A stretch of 64,000 bases of DNA from Clostridium disporicum (GTDB lineage: Bacteria > Bacillota > Clostridia > Clostridiales > Clostridiaceae). Position 1 is the stretch's first letter; each line of letters begins with the position of its first letter. A program made the position numbers and the translations under genes. This document shows positions 53,630 to 62,859 of this stretch, in pieces. The notes beneath the pieces were generated by a model that had not been told where the DNA came from, made no database searches, and was given only the letters and a program-made list of their open reading frames with translations. The stretch covers positions 62,001 through 126,000 of the forward strand of contig NZ_CYZX01000007.1 of NCBI RefSeq assembly GCF_001405015.1, in the 5' to 3' direction.

Positions 53630-53785
53630 ATGACAGATAAAACATTAGTATGTAGAGATTGTGGTCAAGAATTTGTATTTACAGTAGGAGAACAAGAATT
53701 CTATAAAGAAAAAGGATTCACTAATGAACCTACAAGATGTGCTGCTTGCAGAAGAGCTAAAAAAGAACAAAACAATAGAAGATAA
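53630..53785 (+). CDS. Zinc-ribbon microprotein
   Basis: 51 residues from ATG 53630, chosen for its AAGGAGG 9 bases upstream. A longer TTG frame from 53573 has no ribosome site. The protein has CRDCG near 8-12 and CAAC near 37-40, so one zinc ribbon, then a basic tail KKEQNNRR. This matches the short 'probable zinc-ribbon' proteins (PF13451-like) common in clostridia. The role is unknown; the basic tail could touch nucleic acid or ribosomes. It follows the SPFH gene by 239 bases of A+T-rich sequence without other features and ends at a strong terminator. Confidence 0.82.
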   Translation: MTDKTLVCRDCGQEFVFTVGEQEFYKEKGFTNEPTRCAACRRAKKEQNNRR

Positions 53786-53803
53786 TTAGTCTTTTGTTCT
53801 AAC

Positions 53804-53847
53804 ATCGTATTGAAAGATATAGTTTATTTTTCAATACGATTTTTTTT
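53804..53847 (+). terminator. Terminator after zinc-ribbon gene
   Basis: A perfect 12-bp stem, ATCGTATTGAAA with TTTCAATACGAT, is followed by seven T. Confidence 0.9.
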
Positions 53848-53929
53848 GCTTTATATTATGTTTGCTAAAAATCACATTATGACAAAAAAACTCATATGTA
53901 TATCTTATACGAGATGAGGAGAAAGTGAT

Positions 53930-55030
53930 ATGAACAAAAGAGTATTTTTAGCTAAAGAAGATCAATATTATAATAAATTAGGGATTGGTAAGAAAGTAGA
54001 TATATGGGAAGATGGCCTTAGAACGTCAGGAGATAGGGGTTCATATGAATGGTGGTATTTTGATGCTGAATATAATAATGGGTGTAGATTTGTAGTAATA
54101 TTTTATACAAAAGATAGATTTGATGTTAAAGGACCAGGGAAGCCAACAGCTACTTTAGATGTCACCTTACCAAATGGTCAAACAATTTGTAGAACAATAA
54201 CAGAAGAAAATAAAAATATAATAGATGCATCAAGAGAACGATGTGATGTAAAAATAGGAGATAGCTTTATAAAATATCAAGATGGAAATTATTACATTCA
54301 TTTTGAAGACACATTAGTACAGTATGATTGTGTTATGAAAAGTACTCTTCCTATGTATAGACCTAAAACAGGTTATACATTTTTTGGAGAAAACGAAAAT
54401 CTCTATTTTGGATGGTTTGTACCGCAACCAAGTGCAGAAGCTTCAGGACAAGTAAAAGTTAATGGATTAAGCATGAAGCTAGAGGGTAATGGATATCACG
54501 ATCATAATTGGGGAAATGTTCAAATGGATAGAATAATAAATCATTGGTATTGGTGTAGAGCTAAGATAGGTCCTTATACAATTGTTGCTAATGATATTAT
54601 TTCAGAGAAAAAATATGATTATTTAAGATCTGCTACTTTATTTATTGCCAAAAATGAAGAGGTTCTAGTGGAAGATGAGAATAAAATTAAGATTGAAAGG
54701 AATAATACAAAAGAGCATAATTTAACAGAAAAATTTATAGATAATAATATAACTTTTATTTATGTAGATGAGAATGAAACAAAGTATACGATAGAATTCA
54801 TAAGAGAGAAGGATATTTTTGCATCATCTCTTTTAAATGTTATGGGATTATCTTATAGTGAAATTTTATTTTCAGTATCAAGAGGAATAAATCCAACTTA
54901 TCTTAGATGTATTGGAAAAGCTAGATTAACAATAGAATCATCTAAAGGAAAAGAGGTTTTAGAAAGTGATGCTTTGTGGGAGCAAATGTTTTTTGGAAAT
55001 AATAAAATAGCATATATAGCTAAAGAGTAA
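53930..55030 (+). CDS. CrtC/AttH-like lipocalin-fold protein
   Basis: 366 residues. The paired motifs GSYEWWYFDA near 37-46 and GNGYHDHNWGN near 186-196 are hallmarks of the CrtC (carotenoid 1,2-hydratase)/AttH family (PF07143/PF17186). Two lipocalin-like beta-barrels make up the fold. Characterised members include hydroxyneurosporene synthase and other hydratases or cyclases acting on hydrophobic substrates. No signal peptide and no carotenoid genes are visible, so a carotenoid substrate is doubtful. A GAGATGAGGAG region precedes the ATG. The gene stands alone before the lysine operon. Confidence 0.78.
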   Translation: MNKRVFLAKEDQYYNKLGIGKKVDIWEDGLRTSGDRGSYEWWYFDAEYNNGCRFVVIFYTKDRFDVKGPGKPTATLDVTLPNGQTICRTITEENKNIIDASRERCDVKIGDSFIKYQDGNYYIHFEDTLVQYDCVMKSTLPMYRPKTGYTFFGENENLYFGWFVPQPSAEASGQVKVNGLSMKLEGNGYHDHNWGNVQMDRIINHWYWCRAKIGPYTIVANDIISEKKYDYLRSATLFIAKNEEVLVEDENKIKIERNNTKEHNLTEKFIDNNITFIYVDENETKYTIEFIREKDIFASSLLNVMGLSYSEILFSVSRGINPTYLRCIGKARLTIESSKGKEVLESDALWEQMFFGNNKIAYIAKE

Positions 55031-55101
55031 GAAAAAATAGTTATATAAGAAAATATAAGAGGAATACTTTTTTAGCTAGATAATAAAATTAGAATAAATA
55101 T

Positions 55102-55130
55102 TTGACACAAATGTAAGAAAATGTTAAACT
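55102..55130 (+). promoter_or_regulatory. Lysine operon promoter
   Basis: Consensus TTGACA at 55102-55107, a 17-base spacer and TAAACT at 55125-55130 preceded by TGT (extended -10). It lies 40 bases before the riboswitch. Confidence 0.65.
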
Positions 55131-55169
55131 TTATTTAAGTTAATGTGAATTTAATATGTTTTAAACAAC

Positions 55170-55365
55170 TTGTTGTAGAGGCCGCGATTGTCATCAGTAC
55201 TATAACAGAAAGTTCAAATCTGAGATTTGATAACTTCAATGTATAGGAAAGGGGCCATCGCCGAAATAAATAGATAAGAGTCTATTTATTGGGTCTATGT
55301 TTAAGAAGCATAGAACTGTCTTATGAGAATTGCCCAATTTTCATAAAGAAGAGCTACATCTTGTT
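55170..55365 (+). ncRNA. Lysine riboswitch (L box)
   Basis: The conserved core is present in order: GTAGAGGCCGCGATTGTCAT near 55174, AGTACT, then AAAGGGGCCATCGCCGAA near 55249, a TATTTATTGG turn and TATGTTTAAGAAGCATAGAACTG. P1 closes with GTAG at the left and CTAC at 55354. It binds lysine and should turn off the nine-gene operon below through the terminator at 55396. Confidence 0.96.
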
Positions 55366-55395
55366 GGGGCAGAAGGTTTTGTTTTATATTGTTTT

Positions 55396-55436
55396 AAAAC
55401 AGTCATGAGTACCTTTTGCTCATGACTGTTTTTTAT
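55396..55436 (+). terminator. Lysine-riboswitch terminator
   Basis: A perfect 14-bp stem (arms 55396-55409 and 55419-55432, core CAGTCATGAG) is followed by further T. It lies about 30 bases after the aptamer. Confidence 0.93.
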
Positions 55437-55482
55437 TTACTAACTTATATAAGTTGAATTTTAGTAAATAGGAGGATATAAC

Positions 55483-56784
55483 ATGAATTTATTTGGAACT
55501 ATGAAAAAAAATCAAAATGGTAATTTAGAAATAGGTAATTGTGATGTTGTTTATCTAGCAAAAGAATATGGAACTCCGTTATATGTAGTTGATGAAGAGT
55601 TAGTAAGAAGAAACTGTAGAGTTTTTAATGATAATTTTAAAGGAAAAGGAATTAAAACAGAAGTAATATATGCCTCAAAGGCATTTTTAAACTTAGCGAT
55701 TTGCAAGGTAATAGAAGAAGAAGGGTTATCTCTTGATGTAGTTTCAGGAGGGGAACTTTACACGGCTATTAGAAGTAAATTTCCATTAAGTAGGGTTTAC
55801 ATGCATGGAAATAATAAAACAGAAGAAGAGTTAAGATTGGCTATAGAATCAGGTATAGGAAGAATAGTAGTTGATAATAGAGATGAATTAGATTTAATTG
55901 AATATTTATGTAATGAATTAGATAAAAAAATTGAAGTTCTTTTAAGAGTAAATCCAGGAGTAGATGCTCACACCCATGAATATATACAAACATCTAAAAA
56001 TGATTCAAAATTTGGAGAATCTATATTTAGTGAAGATATATATGAAGTAGTAAGAAAATTTATGAATAGTGAAAGGGTTACTTTAAGAGGATTTCATTGT
56101 CATATAGGATCACAAATATTTCAGGAAACATCTTTTTATATGAGTGTTTCAGTTATGGTTGATTTTATTAGCAAAATAAAAGAAAAATGTGATTTTATTA
56201 CTAGAGAATTAAATATGGGTGGAGGCTTTGGAGTTTACTATTCTGATGGAGATGTACCTATAGAATTAAGTAATTTCTTAAATAACATGGTGATATCAAT
56301 TAAAGAAGAATGTGAAAAGCATAATTTATTAATACCTAAAATAATGATAGAACCAGGAAGATCAATTATTGCAAATGCAGGTACAACGTTATATAAGGTT
56401 GGTGGAACAAAAAAGACTTACGGTGATAAAAATTATATTTTTGTTGATGGAGGAATGACAGATAATATCAGAACTGCATTGTATGATGCAAAGTATGAAG
56501 CTGTAGTAGCTAATAAGTTCGATAATAAGGAAAAAATTGAATATACGATAGCTGGAAAATGCTGTGAATCAGGAGATATTATAGTTAAGGATATAATGCT
56601 TCCTAAAGTTGAAAGAAATGATATTTTAGCTGTTCTAAGTACTGGGGCTTATAATTATTCAATGGCTAGTAATTATAATAGGATACCTAGACCAGCAGTT
56701 GTATTTGTAAGGGATGGTATAGCGAGAATAGCAGTTAAAAGAGAGAGTTATGAAGATATTTTAAAAAATGATGTAATGTTTTAA
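55483..56784 (+). CDS. lysA: Diaminopimelate decarboxylase
   Basis: 433 residues. Last step to lysine, decarboxylating meso-diaminopimelate with PLP. The PLP lysine lies in YASKAFLN near 63-70, followed by SGGELYTA, HCHIGSQ near 206, a glycine loop NMGGGFGVYY near 245 and EPGRSI near 289. The substrate-binding CCESGD motif near 364 is typical of decarboxylases of this fold. First gene after the riboswitch, with an ideal AGGAGG site. Confidence 0.96.
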   Translation: MNLFGTMKKNQNGNLEIGNCDVVYLAKEYGTPLYVVDEELVRRNCRVFNDNFKGKGIKTEVIYASKAFLNLAICKVIEEEGLSLDVVSGGELYTAIRSKFPLSRVYMHGNNKTEEELRLAIESGIGRIVVDNRDELDLIEYLCNELDKKIEVLLRVNPGVDAHTHEYIQTSKNDSKFGESIFSEDIYEVVRKFMNSERVTLRGFHCHIGSQIFQETSFYMSVSVMVDFISKIKEKCDFITRELNMGGGFGVYYSDGDVPIELSNFLNNMVISIKEECEKHNLLIPKIMIEPGRSIIANAGTTLYKVGGTKKTYGDKNYIFVDGGMTDNIRTALYDAKYEAVVANKFDNKEKIEYTIAGKCCESGDIIVKDIMLPKVERNDILAVLSTGAYNYSMASNYNRIPRPAVVFVRDGIARIAVKRESYEDILKNDVMF

Positions 56785-56863
56785 TAAGAATTTATGTTTT
56801 TTATTTAAAGTTACATTTTGATAAAGAGAGAAGATATTTCATATTATTAAAGGGGGCAATGAA

Positions 56864-58069
56864 ATGAATATTGTAGTACAAAAATATGGGGGCACTTCAG
56901 TAGGAAGTATTGAAAAAATTAAGTTTGTGGCTAGAAGAGTTATTAACGAAAAGGAAAAAGGAAATGAAGTGGTTGTTGTAGTTTCTGCAATGGGGAAGAC
57001 AACAGATAATCTTATAAATATGTCTAAAGAGATTTGTAATAATCCTAATAAAAGAGAATTAGATATGTTGCTATCTACAGGTGAACAGATGTCTATATCA
57101 TTATTATCTATGGCTTTAGAGGCCGAAGGTTATAAATCTATATCACTAACAGGGTTTCAAGCGGGCATTAAAACACAAGGTATTCATACAAAAAATAAAA
57201 TAGCAGATATTGACGTTAGGAAGGTAAAAAAATATTTACAAGAAGGAAAAATTGTAGTAGTAGCAGGTTTTCAAGGAATTAATGAAGATGGAGATATAAC
57301 TACTTTAGGTAGAGGTGGATCAGACACTACAGCTGTTGCAATAGCTGCAAAACTAAAGTGTCCTTGCAAGATTTATACAGATGTAGATGGAATATATTCT
57401 ATAGATCCTAGAGTATATAAAGAAGCAAAGAAAATTGATTATATAAGCTATGAAGAAATGATGGAAATGGCATCATTAGGTGCAGGGGTTATGGATGCGA
57501 GAGCTGTTGAAATAGGGTGTAAATATAATGTACCAATTTATGTATCATTAAATACTGGTGATGTAAAAGGAACATGGATAAAGGAGTATGATGAGAGAAT
57601 GGAAGAAAGAGTTATTACTGGACTTACAATTAGTGAAAATAATTTAATGATTACTATAAATAATGTGTTATTTAAATCAAATAATATAGCAACGATTTTT
57701 GAAAGATTAGCACAAAATTTTATAAACATAGATATGATAAGTCAGACAGCACCTGCGAATGGATATGTTAATGTTTCATTTACTGCAAGCAAAGATGATT
57801 TAGAAACTATAAAAGATGTTATAACAAAAATTAAAGATGAAATTTTAGGTATTAATATATCTGTTGAATTAAATATAACTAAAGTATCTGTTATAGGAAT
57901 AGGGATGATGAATCAAAGTGGAGTAACTGCAAAGGTATTTAAGATTTTTGCTGAAAATAATATAGAATTTAAACAAGTTACAACTTCAGAGATAAGTATA
58001 TCATTTGCTATTGATTCTAAGGACAAGCAAAAAGCAGCAAATATTCTAGCAAAAGAATTAAATTTATAA
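56864..58069 (+). CDS. lysC: Aspartokinase
   Basis: 401 residues. It phosphorylates aspartate, the first step of the pathway. The kinase domain shows QKYGGTSVGS at 5-14, the LSTGEQMS motif near 72 and GRGGSDTTAVA near 151. Two ACT domains follow (from about 255) and usually give feedback control by lysine and/or threonine. It lies second in the riboswitch operon, so lysine likely also represses its synthesis. An internal GTG or ATG start for a separate beta chain is possible but not evident. Confidence 0.96.
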   Translation: MNIVVQKYGGTSVGSIEKIKFVARRVINEKEKGNEVVVVVSAMGKTTDNLINMSKEICNNPNKRELDMLLSTGEQMSISLLSMALEAEGYKSISLTGFQAGIKTQGIHTKNKIADIDVRKVKKYLQEGKIVVVAGFQGINEDGDITTLGRGGSDTTAVAIAAKLKCPCKIYTDVDGIYSIDPRVYKEAKKIDYISYEEMMEMASLGAGVMDARAVEIGCKYNVPIYVSLNTGDVKGTWIKEYDERMEERVITGLTISENNLMITINNVLFKSNNIATIFERLAQNFINIDMISQTAPANGYVNVSFTASKDDLETIKDVITKIKDEILGINISVELNITKVSVIGIGMMNQSGVTAKVFKIFAENNIEFKQVTTSEISISFAIDSKDKQKAANILAKELNL

Positions 58070-58132
58070 GTTAAAATTTAAATAATCTATTGGAATACTT
58101 AAAGATATTTGAATAGAATAGTGGGGGCAAAG

Positions 58133-58966
58133 ATGATTAAGTTTCAAAAATTTCATGGAACAGGAAATGATTTTATAATTTTAAAAGAAAGAGATTTGAA
58201 TTTTGAAGATTATAGTGAGTTGGCTAAGAAAGTTTGCAATAGACATTATGGAATTGGGGCAGATGGAATGATTATTGTATCAGAATCAACTAAGGCTGAT
58301 ATAAGAATGAAGTTTTATAATGCAGATGGATCTATAGCTAGTATGTGTGGAAATGGTATACGATGTTTTTCAAAATTTGTTTATGAAAATGGAATTGTAA
58401 AAGGAAAAAACTTTAATGTGGAGACTTTAGCGGGAATTATGAAGCCGGAAGTGATAGTGGAAGATGGTAAAGTAAATTTCGTAAAAGTAAATTTAGGCAA
58501 ACCTATTTTTGTATCAAGTGAAATACCAGTAAGTAATGGTAATAAATATTTTATTAATGAAGAAATTAGTGTAGATGGAAGCTGCTTTAAGATAAGTTCT
58601 TTAGTAGTTGGAACGATTCATACAGTATTATTTGTTGATGATTTTAATGATTTAGATATAAAAGCAGTTGGACGAGCAATAGAATATAATGATATATTTC
58701 CAATAAAAACAAATGTTAATTTTTGCAAGGTAATTGATCATAAAAATATAGAAGTAATCACATGGGAAAAAGGTGTTGGGATTACTCTTGCTTGTGGAAC
58801 AGGAGCTGCATCATCAGCAGTTATAAGCTCAATTTTAAAAGGTTGTGATAAAAAGATAAATGTAAAAGTACTAGGTGGTAATCTTATAATTGAGCAAAAA
58901 GATGATGAAATATTTATGACAGGGCCTGCAGAGTTTATTTGTAGTGGAGAATATAATTTTAGATAG
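58133..58966 (+). CDS. dapF: Diaminopimelate epimerase
   Basis: 277 residues from ATG 58133, with GGGGGC upstream; the longer TTG start at 58109 would include that site. Family motifs: FHGTGNDFI near 6-14, MCGNGIRCFSKF with the first catalytic cysteine near 75, and LACGTGAASSA with the second cysteine near 220. It converts LL- to meso-diaminopimelate. Its product serves both LysA and peptidoglycan. Confidence 0.95.
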   Translation: MIKFQKFHGTGNDFIILKERDLNFEDYSELAKKVCNRHYGIGADGMIIVSESTKADIRMKFYNADGSIASMCGNGIRCFSKFVYENGIVKGKNFNVETLAGIMKPEVIVEDGKVNFVKVNLGKPIFVSSEIPVSNGNKYFINEEISVDGSCFKISSLVVGTIHTVLFVDDFNDLDIKAVGRAIEYNDIFPIKTNVNFCKVIDHKNIEVITWEKGVGITLACGTGAASSAVISSILKGCDKKINVKVLGGNLIIEQKDDEIFMTGPAEFICSGEYNFR

Positions 58967-58992
58967 AGAAAATAGTTAAAGGGTGTGTTTAA

Positions 58993-60141
58993 ATGTTTTT
59001 TGAGAAAGAAAAGTTTATTGATGAAGTAAGATTATATAGAAGAGAGCTGCATAGAATTCCTGAAATAGGGTTTTGTGAAGTAAATACTTCTAAATATATA
59101 AGAGAAAAATTAGAAAGCTTTGGTTACGAGGTAAAATCTGTAGCAAAAACTGGTCTTATAGCATTTAGACAAGGAGAAATTTCAGAGGAGTCTATAGCAT
59201 TTAGAGCTGATATAGATGGGTTAAAAATTTTAGAAGAAACTAATGTATTTTTCCAGTCGGAAAATGTTGATTACATGCATGCTTGTGGACATGATGGACA
59301 TATGTCTATTTTATTAGGATTTGCTCATTATATATCTACTATTAAGTCAGTAAATAAAGGGATATTATTTATATTTCAACCAGCTGAAGAGGGGCCTGGT
59401 GGAGCAGAAGTTATTATTAATGAAGGGGTTTTAGATCATTACAATGTTAAACATGTTTTTGGACTTCATTTATTTCCTGGATTGAATGAAGGTGAAATAG
59501 GTATAAAAGCTGGCCCAATGATGGCACAAACTGCGGAGTTTGATATAGATATAAAAGCAGAAAGTGGACATGGAGCAGCACCACATAAAGCCAATGATGG
59601 AATAATAGTAGCGGCTCAATTGATTAACTCTTTCCAAAGTATAATAAGTAGAAATATTAATCCAATAGAAGGAGCTGTTTTAACCATAGGTACAATAAAT
59701 GGAGGAGAAAGACGTAATATAATAGCTGAAAATATTAGGCTAGAGGGGACATTAAGAGCTTTTGATAAAGAGGTATATTCTAAAATTAAAAGTAGAATGA
59801 GTGATATATGTAAGGGGCTGGAAACTATGTTTAACGTAAATATAAACATTGAATTTAGAGATATGTATCCAGCAGTAAGAAATGATAGAAAATTATTAAG
59901 AAGTTTAATTAAATTTTTACCGGAAGAAAGATTAGTAGATATCGATCCAATGATGCTAGCAGAAGATTTTGCTTATTATCAAGAAGCGGTGCCTAGCTTG
60001 TTTTTTATGCTTGGAGTTAAAAATGAGGAGTTAGGATATACACATCAACTTCATAATTCAAAGTTTAATTTCAATGAAGAAGTTTTGGTAGAAGGAATGG
60101 AACTTTATCATAAAATCTGTGAAGGATTAAATGTTTATTAA
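58993..60141 (+). CDS. N-acetyldiaminopimelate deacetylase (M20 family)
   Basis: 382 residues. The M20D amidohydrolase motifs are RRELHRIPEIGF near 17-28, FRADIDGL near 67, HACGHDGH near 94 (metal ligands) and QPAEEGPGGA near 129 (catalytic Glu). In this operon, with dapH and an aminotransferase, it most likely removes the acetyl group from N-acetyl-LL-diaminopimelate. General M20D relatives (hippurate or auxin-conjugate hydrolases) cannot be excluded by sequence alone. Ribosome site AAAGGGTG. Confidence 0.88.
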   Translation: MFFEKEKFIDEVRLYRRELHRIPEIGFCEVNTSKYIREKLESFGYEVKSVAKTGLIAFRQGEISEESIAFRADIDGLKILEETNVFFQSENVDYMHACGHDGHMSILLGFAHYISTIKSVNKGILFIFQPAEEGPGGAEVIINEGVLDHYNVKHVFGLHLFPGLNEGEIGIKAGPMMAQTAEFDIDIKAESGHGAAPHKANDGIIVAAQLINSFQSIISRNINPIEGAVLTIGTINGGERRNIIAENIRLEGTLRAFDKEVYSKIKSRMSDICKGLETMFNVNINIEFRDMYPAVRNDRKLLRSLIKFLPEERLVDIDPMMLAEDFAYYQEAVPSLFFMLGVKNEELGYTHQLHNSKFNFNEEVLVEGMELYHKICEGLNVY

Positions 60142-60171
60142 ATATTAAGATTAATTGGGGTGGAATATAAA

Positions 60172-61164
60172 ATGAAAAAAGCAAATCTAGCAATAGTTGG
60201 TGCAACTGGAATGGTTGGAAGAACATTTTTAAAAGTATTAGAGGAGAAAAAATTTCCTATAAATAATATATATTTATTTGCATCAAAAAAATCAGCAGGT
60301 AAGAGTGTTAAGTTTTTAGGTAGAGATATTATAGTTGAAGAATTAAATCATGATTCTTTTAAAAGAGATATAGATATTGCTTTATTTTCAGCAGGTGGTG
60401 AAATAAGCAAAGAATATGCTCCAATAGCAAGAGAAAATGGAGTTGTAGTTGTTGATAACAGTAGTGCTTGGAGAATGGATAAAGATATTCCACTAGTAGT
60501 TCCAGAGGTTAATCCAGAGGATATAAAGTGGAATAACGGAATTATAGCTAATCCAAATTGTTCTACAATTCAAGCAGTAGTACCTCTTAAAGTTTTACAT
60601 GATGCTTATAAGATAAAAAGGATTGTTTATTCAACTTATCAAGCAGTATCTGGATCAGGTGTTGGAGGTATAGATGATTTAGATAACACAATTAAAGGAT
60701 TAGAAAATAAAAAGTATCCATATAAGATTGCATATAACTGTCTTCCTCATATAGATAGTTTTATGGATAATGGTTACACAAAAGAAGAAATAAAAATGAT
60801 AGAAGAAACTAAAAAGATTTTAAATGATGATACTTTAAGAATTACAGCTACAACTGTTAGAGTACCAGTAAAATATGGTCATAGTATTTCTATAAACGTA
60901 GAATTTGAAAAAGACTTTGATGTTGAAGATGTGTTTAAGCTTTTAGAAAATTCAGAAGGAATCATTCTACAAGATGATGTTAAAAATAATATTTACCCAA
61001 TGGCCATAAATTGCGAAGGTAAAGACGAAGTTTTTGTAGGTAGAGTAAGAAGAGATTTTAGTGTAGAAAGTGGATTGAATTTATGGGTAGTAGCTGACAA
61101 TATAAGAAAAGGTGCCGCTACAAATGCAGTGCAAATTGCAGAAATATTAGTGAAAGATATGTAA
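60172..61164 (+). CDS. asd: Aspartate-semialdehyde dehydrogenase
   Basis: 330 residues from ATG 60172, chosen because GGGGTGG lies upstream. The N-terminal NADP loop GATGMVGRTFLK near 10-21, the catalytic cysteine in NPNCSTIQ near 128 and the later VRVPVKYGHS with a conserved His are visible. It reduces aspartyl phosphate to aspartate semialdehyde, the branch point to lysine, threonine and methionine. Its dapA neighbour begins 21 bases later. Confidence 0.96.
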   Translation: MKKANLAIVGATGMVGRTFLKVLEEKKFPINNIYLFASKKSAGKSVKFLGRDIIVEELNHDSFKRDIDIALFSAGGEISKEYAPIARENGVVVVDNSSAWRMDKDIPLVVPEVNPEDIKWNNGIIANPNCSTIQAVVPLKVLHDAYKIKRIVYSTYQAVSGSGVGGIDDLDNTIKGLENKKYPYKIAYNCLPHIDSFMDNGYTKEEIKMIEETKKILNDDTLRITATTVRVPVKYGHSISINVEFEKDFDVEDVFKLLENSEGIILQDDVKNNIYPMAINCEGKDEVFVGRVRRDFSVESGLNLWVVADNIRKGAATNAVQIAEILVKDM

Positions 61165-61185
61165 AGCTTGAAGGGGAGAGAAAAT

Positions 61186-62076
61186 ATGAGTTTATTTGAA
61201 GGGTCTGGAGTTGCTTTAATAACTCCATTTAAAAATAATAAAGTTGATTATGAAAAGTTATCTGAACTAATAGAATTTCATATAGAAAATAAAACAGATT
61301 CTATAATAATATGTGGAACTACTGGTGAGTCATCAACTATGAGTGATTATGAGAAAAAAGAAATTATAAAGTTTACAGTAGATAAAGTTAATAAGAGAAT
61401 ACCGGTAATAGCTGGTACTGGTGGAAATAATACTAGTTATGCAATTCAGTTAAGTAAATATGCGGAAGAAGTAGGTGTTGATGGACTTTTATTAGTAACT
61501 CCATATTACAATAAAGCTACACAAAAAGGGTTAATAGAGCATTATAATGCAATAGCTACTGAAGTTAATATTCCTATAATTTTATATAATGTTCCAGGAA
61601 GAACTGGAGTAAATATTTTGCCTAAAACTGTATATGAACTTTCTAAAATAAAAAATATAAAAGCTATAAAAGAAGCTAGCGGTAATATATCACAAGTAGC
61701 TGAAATAGCAAGATTATGTGGAGATGAATTTTATATTTATAGTGGAAATGATGATATGATAGTGCCTGTATTATCATTAGGGGGAAAAGGGGTTATATCG
61801 GTAGTTGCAAATATATTACCAAAAGAAACTCATGATATTGTAATGAAGTATTTAGAAGGTAAAGTTTTGGAGGCTAGAAATGCTCAACTTAGAATGTTAG
61901 ATCTTATAAATACTTTATTTATTGAAGTTAATCCGATTCCAGTTAAAACAGCTATGAATATTTTAGGAATGGAAGTGGGAAATCTTAGGTTGCCTCTAAC
62001 TGACATGGAAGATAAAAATAAAAAAATATTAATACAAGCTATGGAAGAGTATGGTGTAAGGAATTGGAGGAAATAA
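61186..62076 (+). CDS. dapA: 4-hydroxy-tetrahydrodipicolinate synthase
   Basis: 296 residues from ATG 61186, with GGGGAGAG upstream (a TTG start at 61168 is not needed). TIM-barrel enzyme: CGTTGESSTMS near 43-53, the tyrosine in TPYYNKA near 106-112, and the Schiff-base lysine in AIKEASGN near 160. It condenses pyruvate with aspartate semialdehyde. dapB begins at the next base but one. Confidence 0.96.
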   Translation: MSLFEGSGVALITPFKNNKVDYEKLSELIEFHIENKTDSIIICGTTGESSTMSDYEKKEIIKFTVDKVNKRIPVIAGTGGNNTSYAIQLSKYAEEVGVDGLLLVTPYYNKATQKGLIEHYNAIATEVNIPIILYNVPGRTGVNILPKTVYELSKIKNIKAIKEASGNISQVAEIARLCGDEFYIYSGNDDMIVPVLSLGGKGVISVVANILPKETHDIVMKYLEGKVLEARNAQLRMLDLINTLFIEVNPIPVKTAMNILGMEVGNLRLPLTDMEDKNKKILIQAMEEYGVRNWRK

Positions 62077-62077
62077 T

Positions 62078-62833
62078 ATGTTAAAGGTAATATTAAATGG
62101 ATGTAATGGTGCTATGGGAAGAGCTGTAACAAAAGTAGTTTCAGAAAGCTTAGATGTAGAGATAGTAGCAGGAATAGATAAAAATATAGAAATGCATCAA
62201 AATAGTTATGAAGTTTTTAATAATATATTTGATTACAAAGGTAAAGCTGATGTAATAATAGATTTTTCACATCCTAGTTGTTTAGATGATATTTTAAGTT
62301 ATGGGAAAAAAAATAATACTCCAATGGTAATAGCAACTACAGGATTAAGTAGTGAAGATTATAAAAAAATAGAAAGTGTAGCAAAAAACGTTCCAATTTT
62401 TAAAGCAGCTAATATGTCTCTTGGAGTAAATTTATTAATAGATTTAGTTAAGAAAGCAGCGCTAGCATTACAAGAAAATTTCGACATTGAAATTATAGAA
62501 AAACATCATAATAAAAAAGTAGATGCACCTAGTGGAACTGCTTTAATGATAGCAGATGCTATTAATGAAGAGCTAGATAATTCGATGGAATACAAATACG
62601 GTAGAGAAGGTAAGAAGGCGAAAAGAGAAGAAAAAGAAATTGGTATTCATGCTGTTAGAGGAGGGACTATTCCAGGAGAGCATACTGTTATTTTTGCAGG
62701 ATTAGATGAGATATTAGAAGTTAAACATACTGCTTTATCTAAAAATGTATTTGCTAGTGGAGCAGTAAAAGCGGCAAAATTTATTGTAAATAAAGAGAAT
62801 GGTTTATATAAAATGGAAGATTTAATGAATTAA
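62078..62833 (+). CDS. dapB: 4-hydroxy-tetrahydrodipicolinate reductase
   Basis: 251 residues, a little shorter than the E. coli enzyme but normal for Firmicutes. NAD(P) loop GCNGAMGRAV near 8-17, DFSHPS near 61, the EKHHNKKVDAPSGTA motif near 142-156 with its catalytic His and Lys, and a GEHTV segment near 206. It gives tetrahydrodipicolinate. The gene begins 2 bases after dapA with GGAGG inside the end of dapA. Confidence 0.95.
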   Translation: MLKVILNGCNGAMGRAVTKVVSESLDVEIVAGIDKNIEMHQNSYEVFNNIFDYKGKADVIIDFSHPSCLDDILSYGKKNNTPMVIATTGLSSEDYKKIESVAKNVPIFKAANMSLGVNLLIDLVKKAALALQENFDIEIIEKHHNKKVDAPSGTALMIADAINEELDNSMEYKYGREGKKAKREEKEIGIHAVRGGTIPGEHTVIFAGLDEILEVKHTALSKNVFASGAVKAAKFIVNKENGLYKMEDLMN

Positions 62834-62859
62834 TTTGGTTATAGAAAGGAAGAAAAAAT

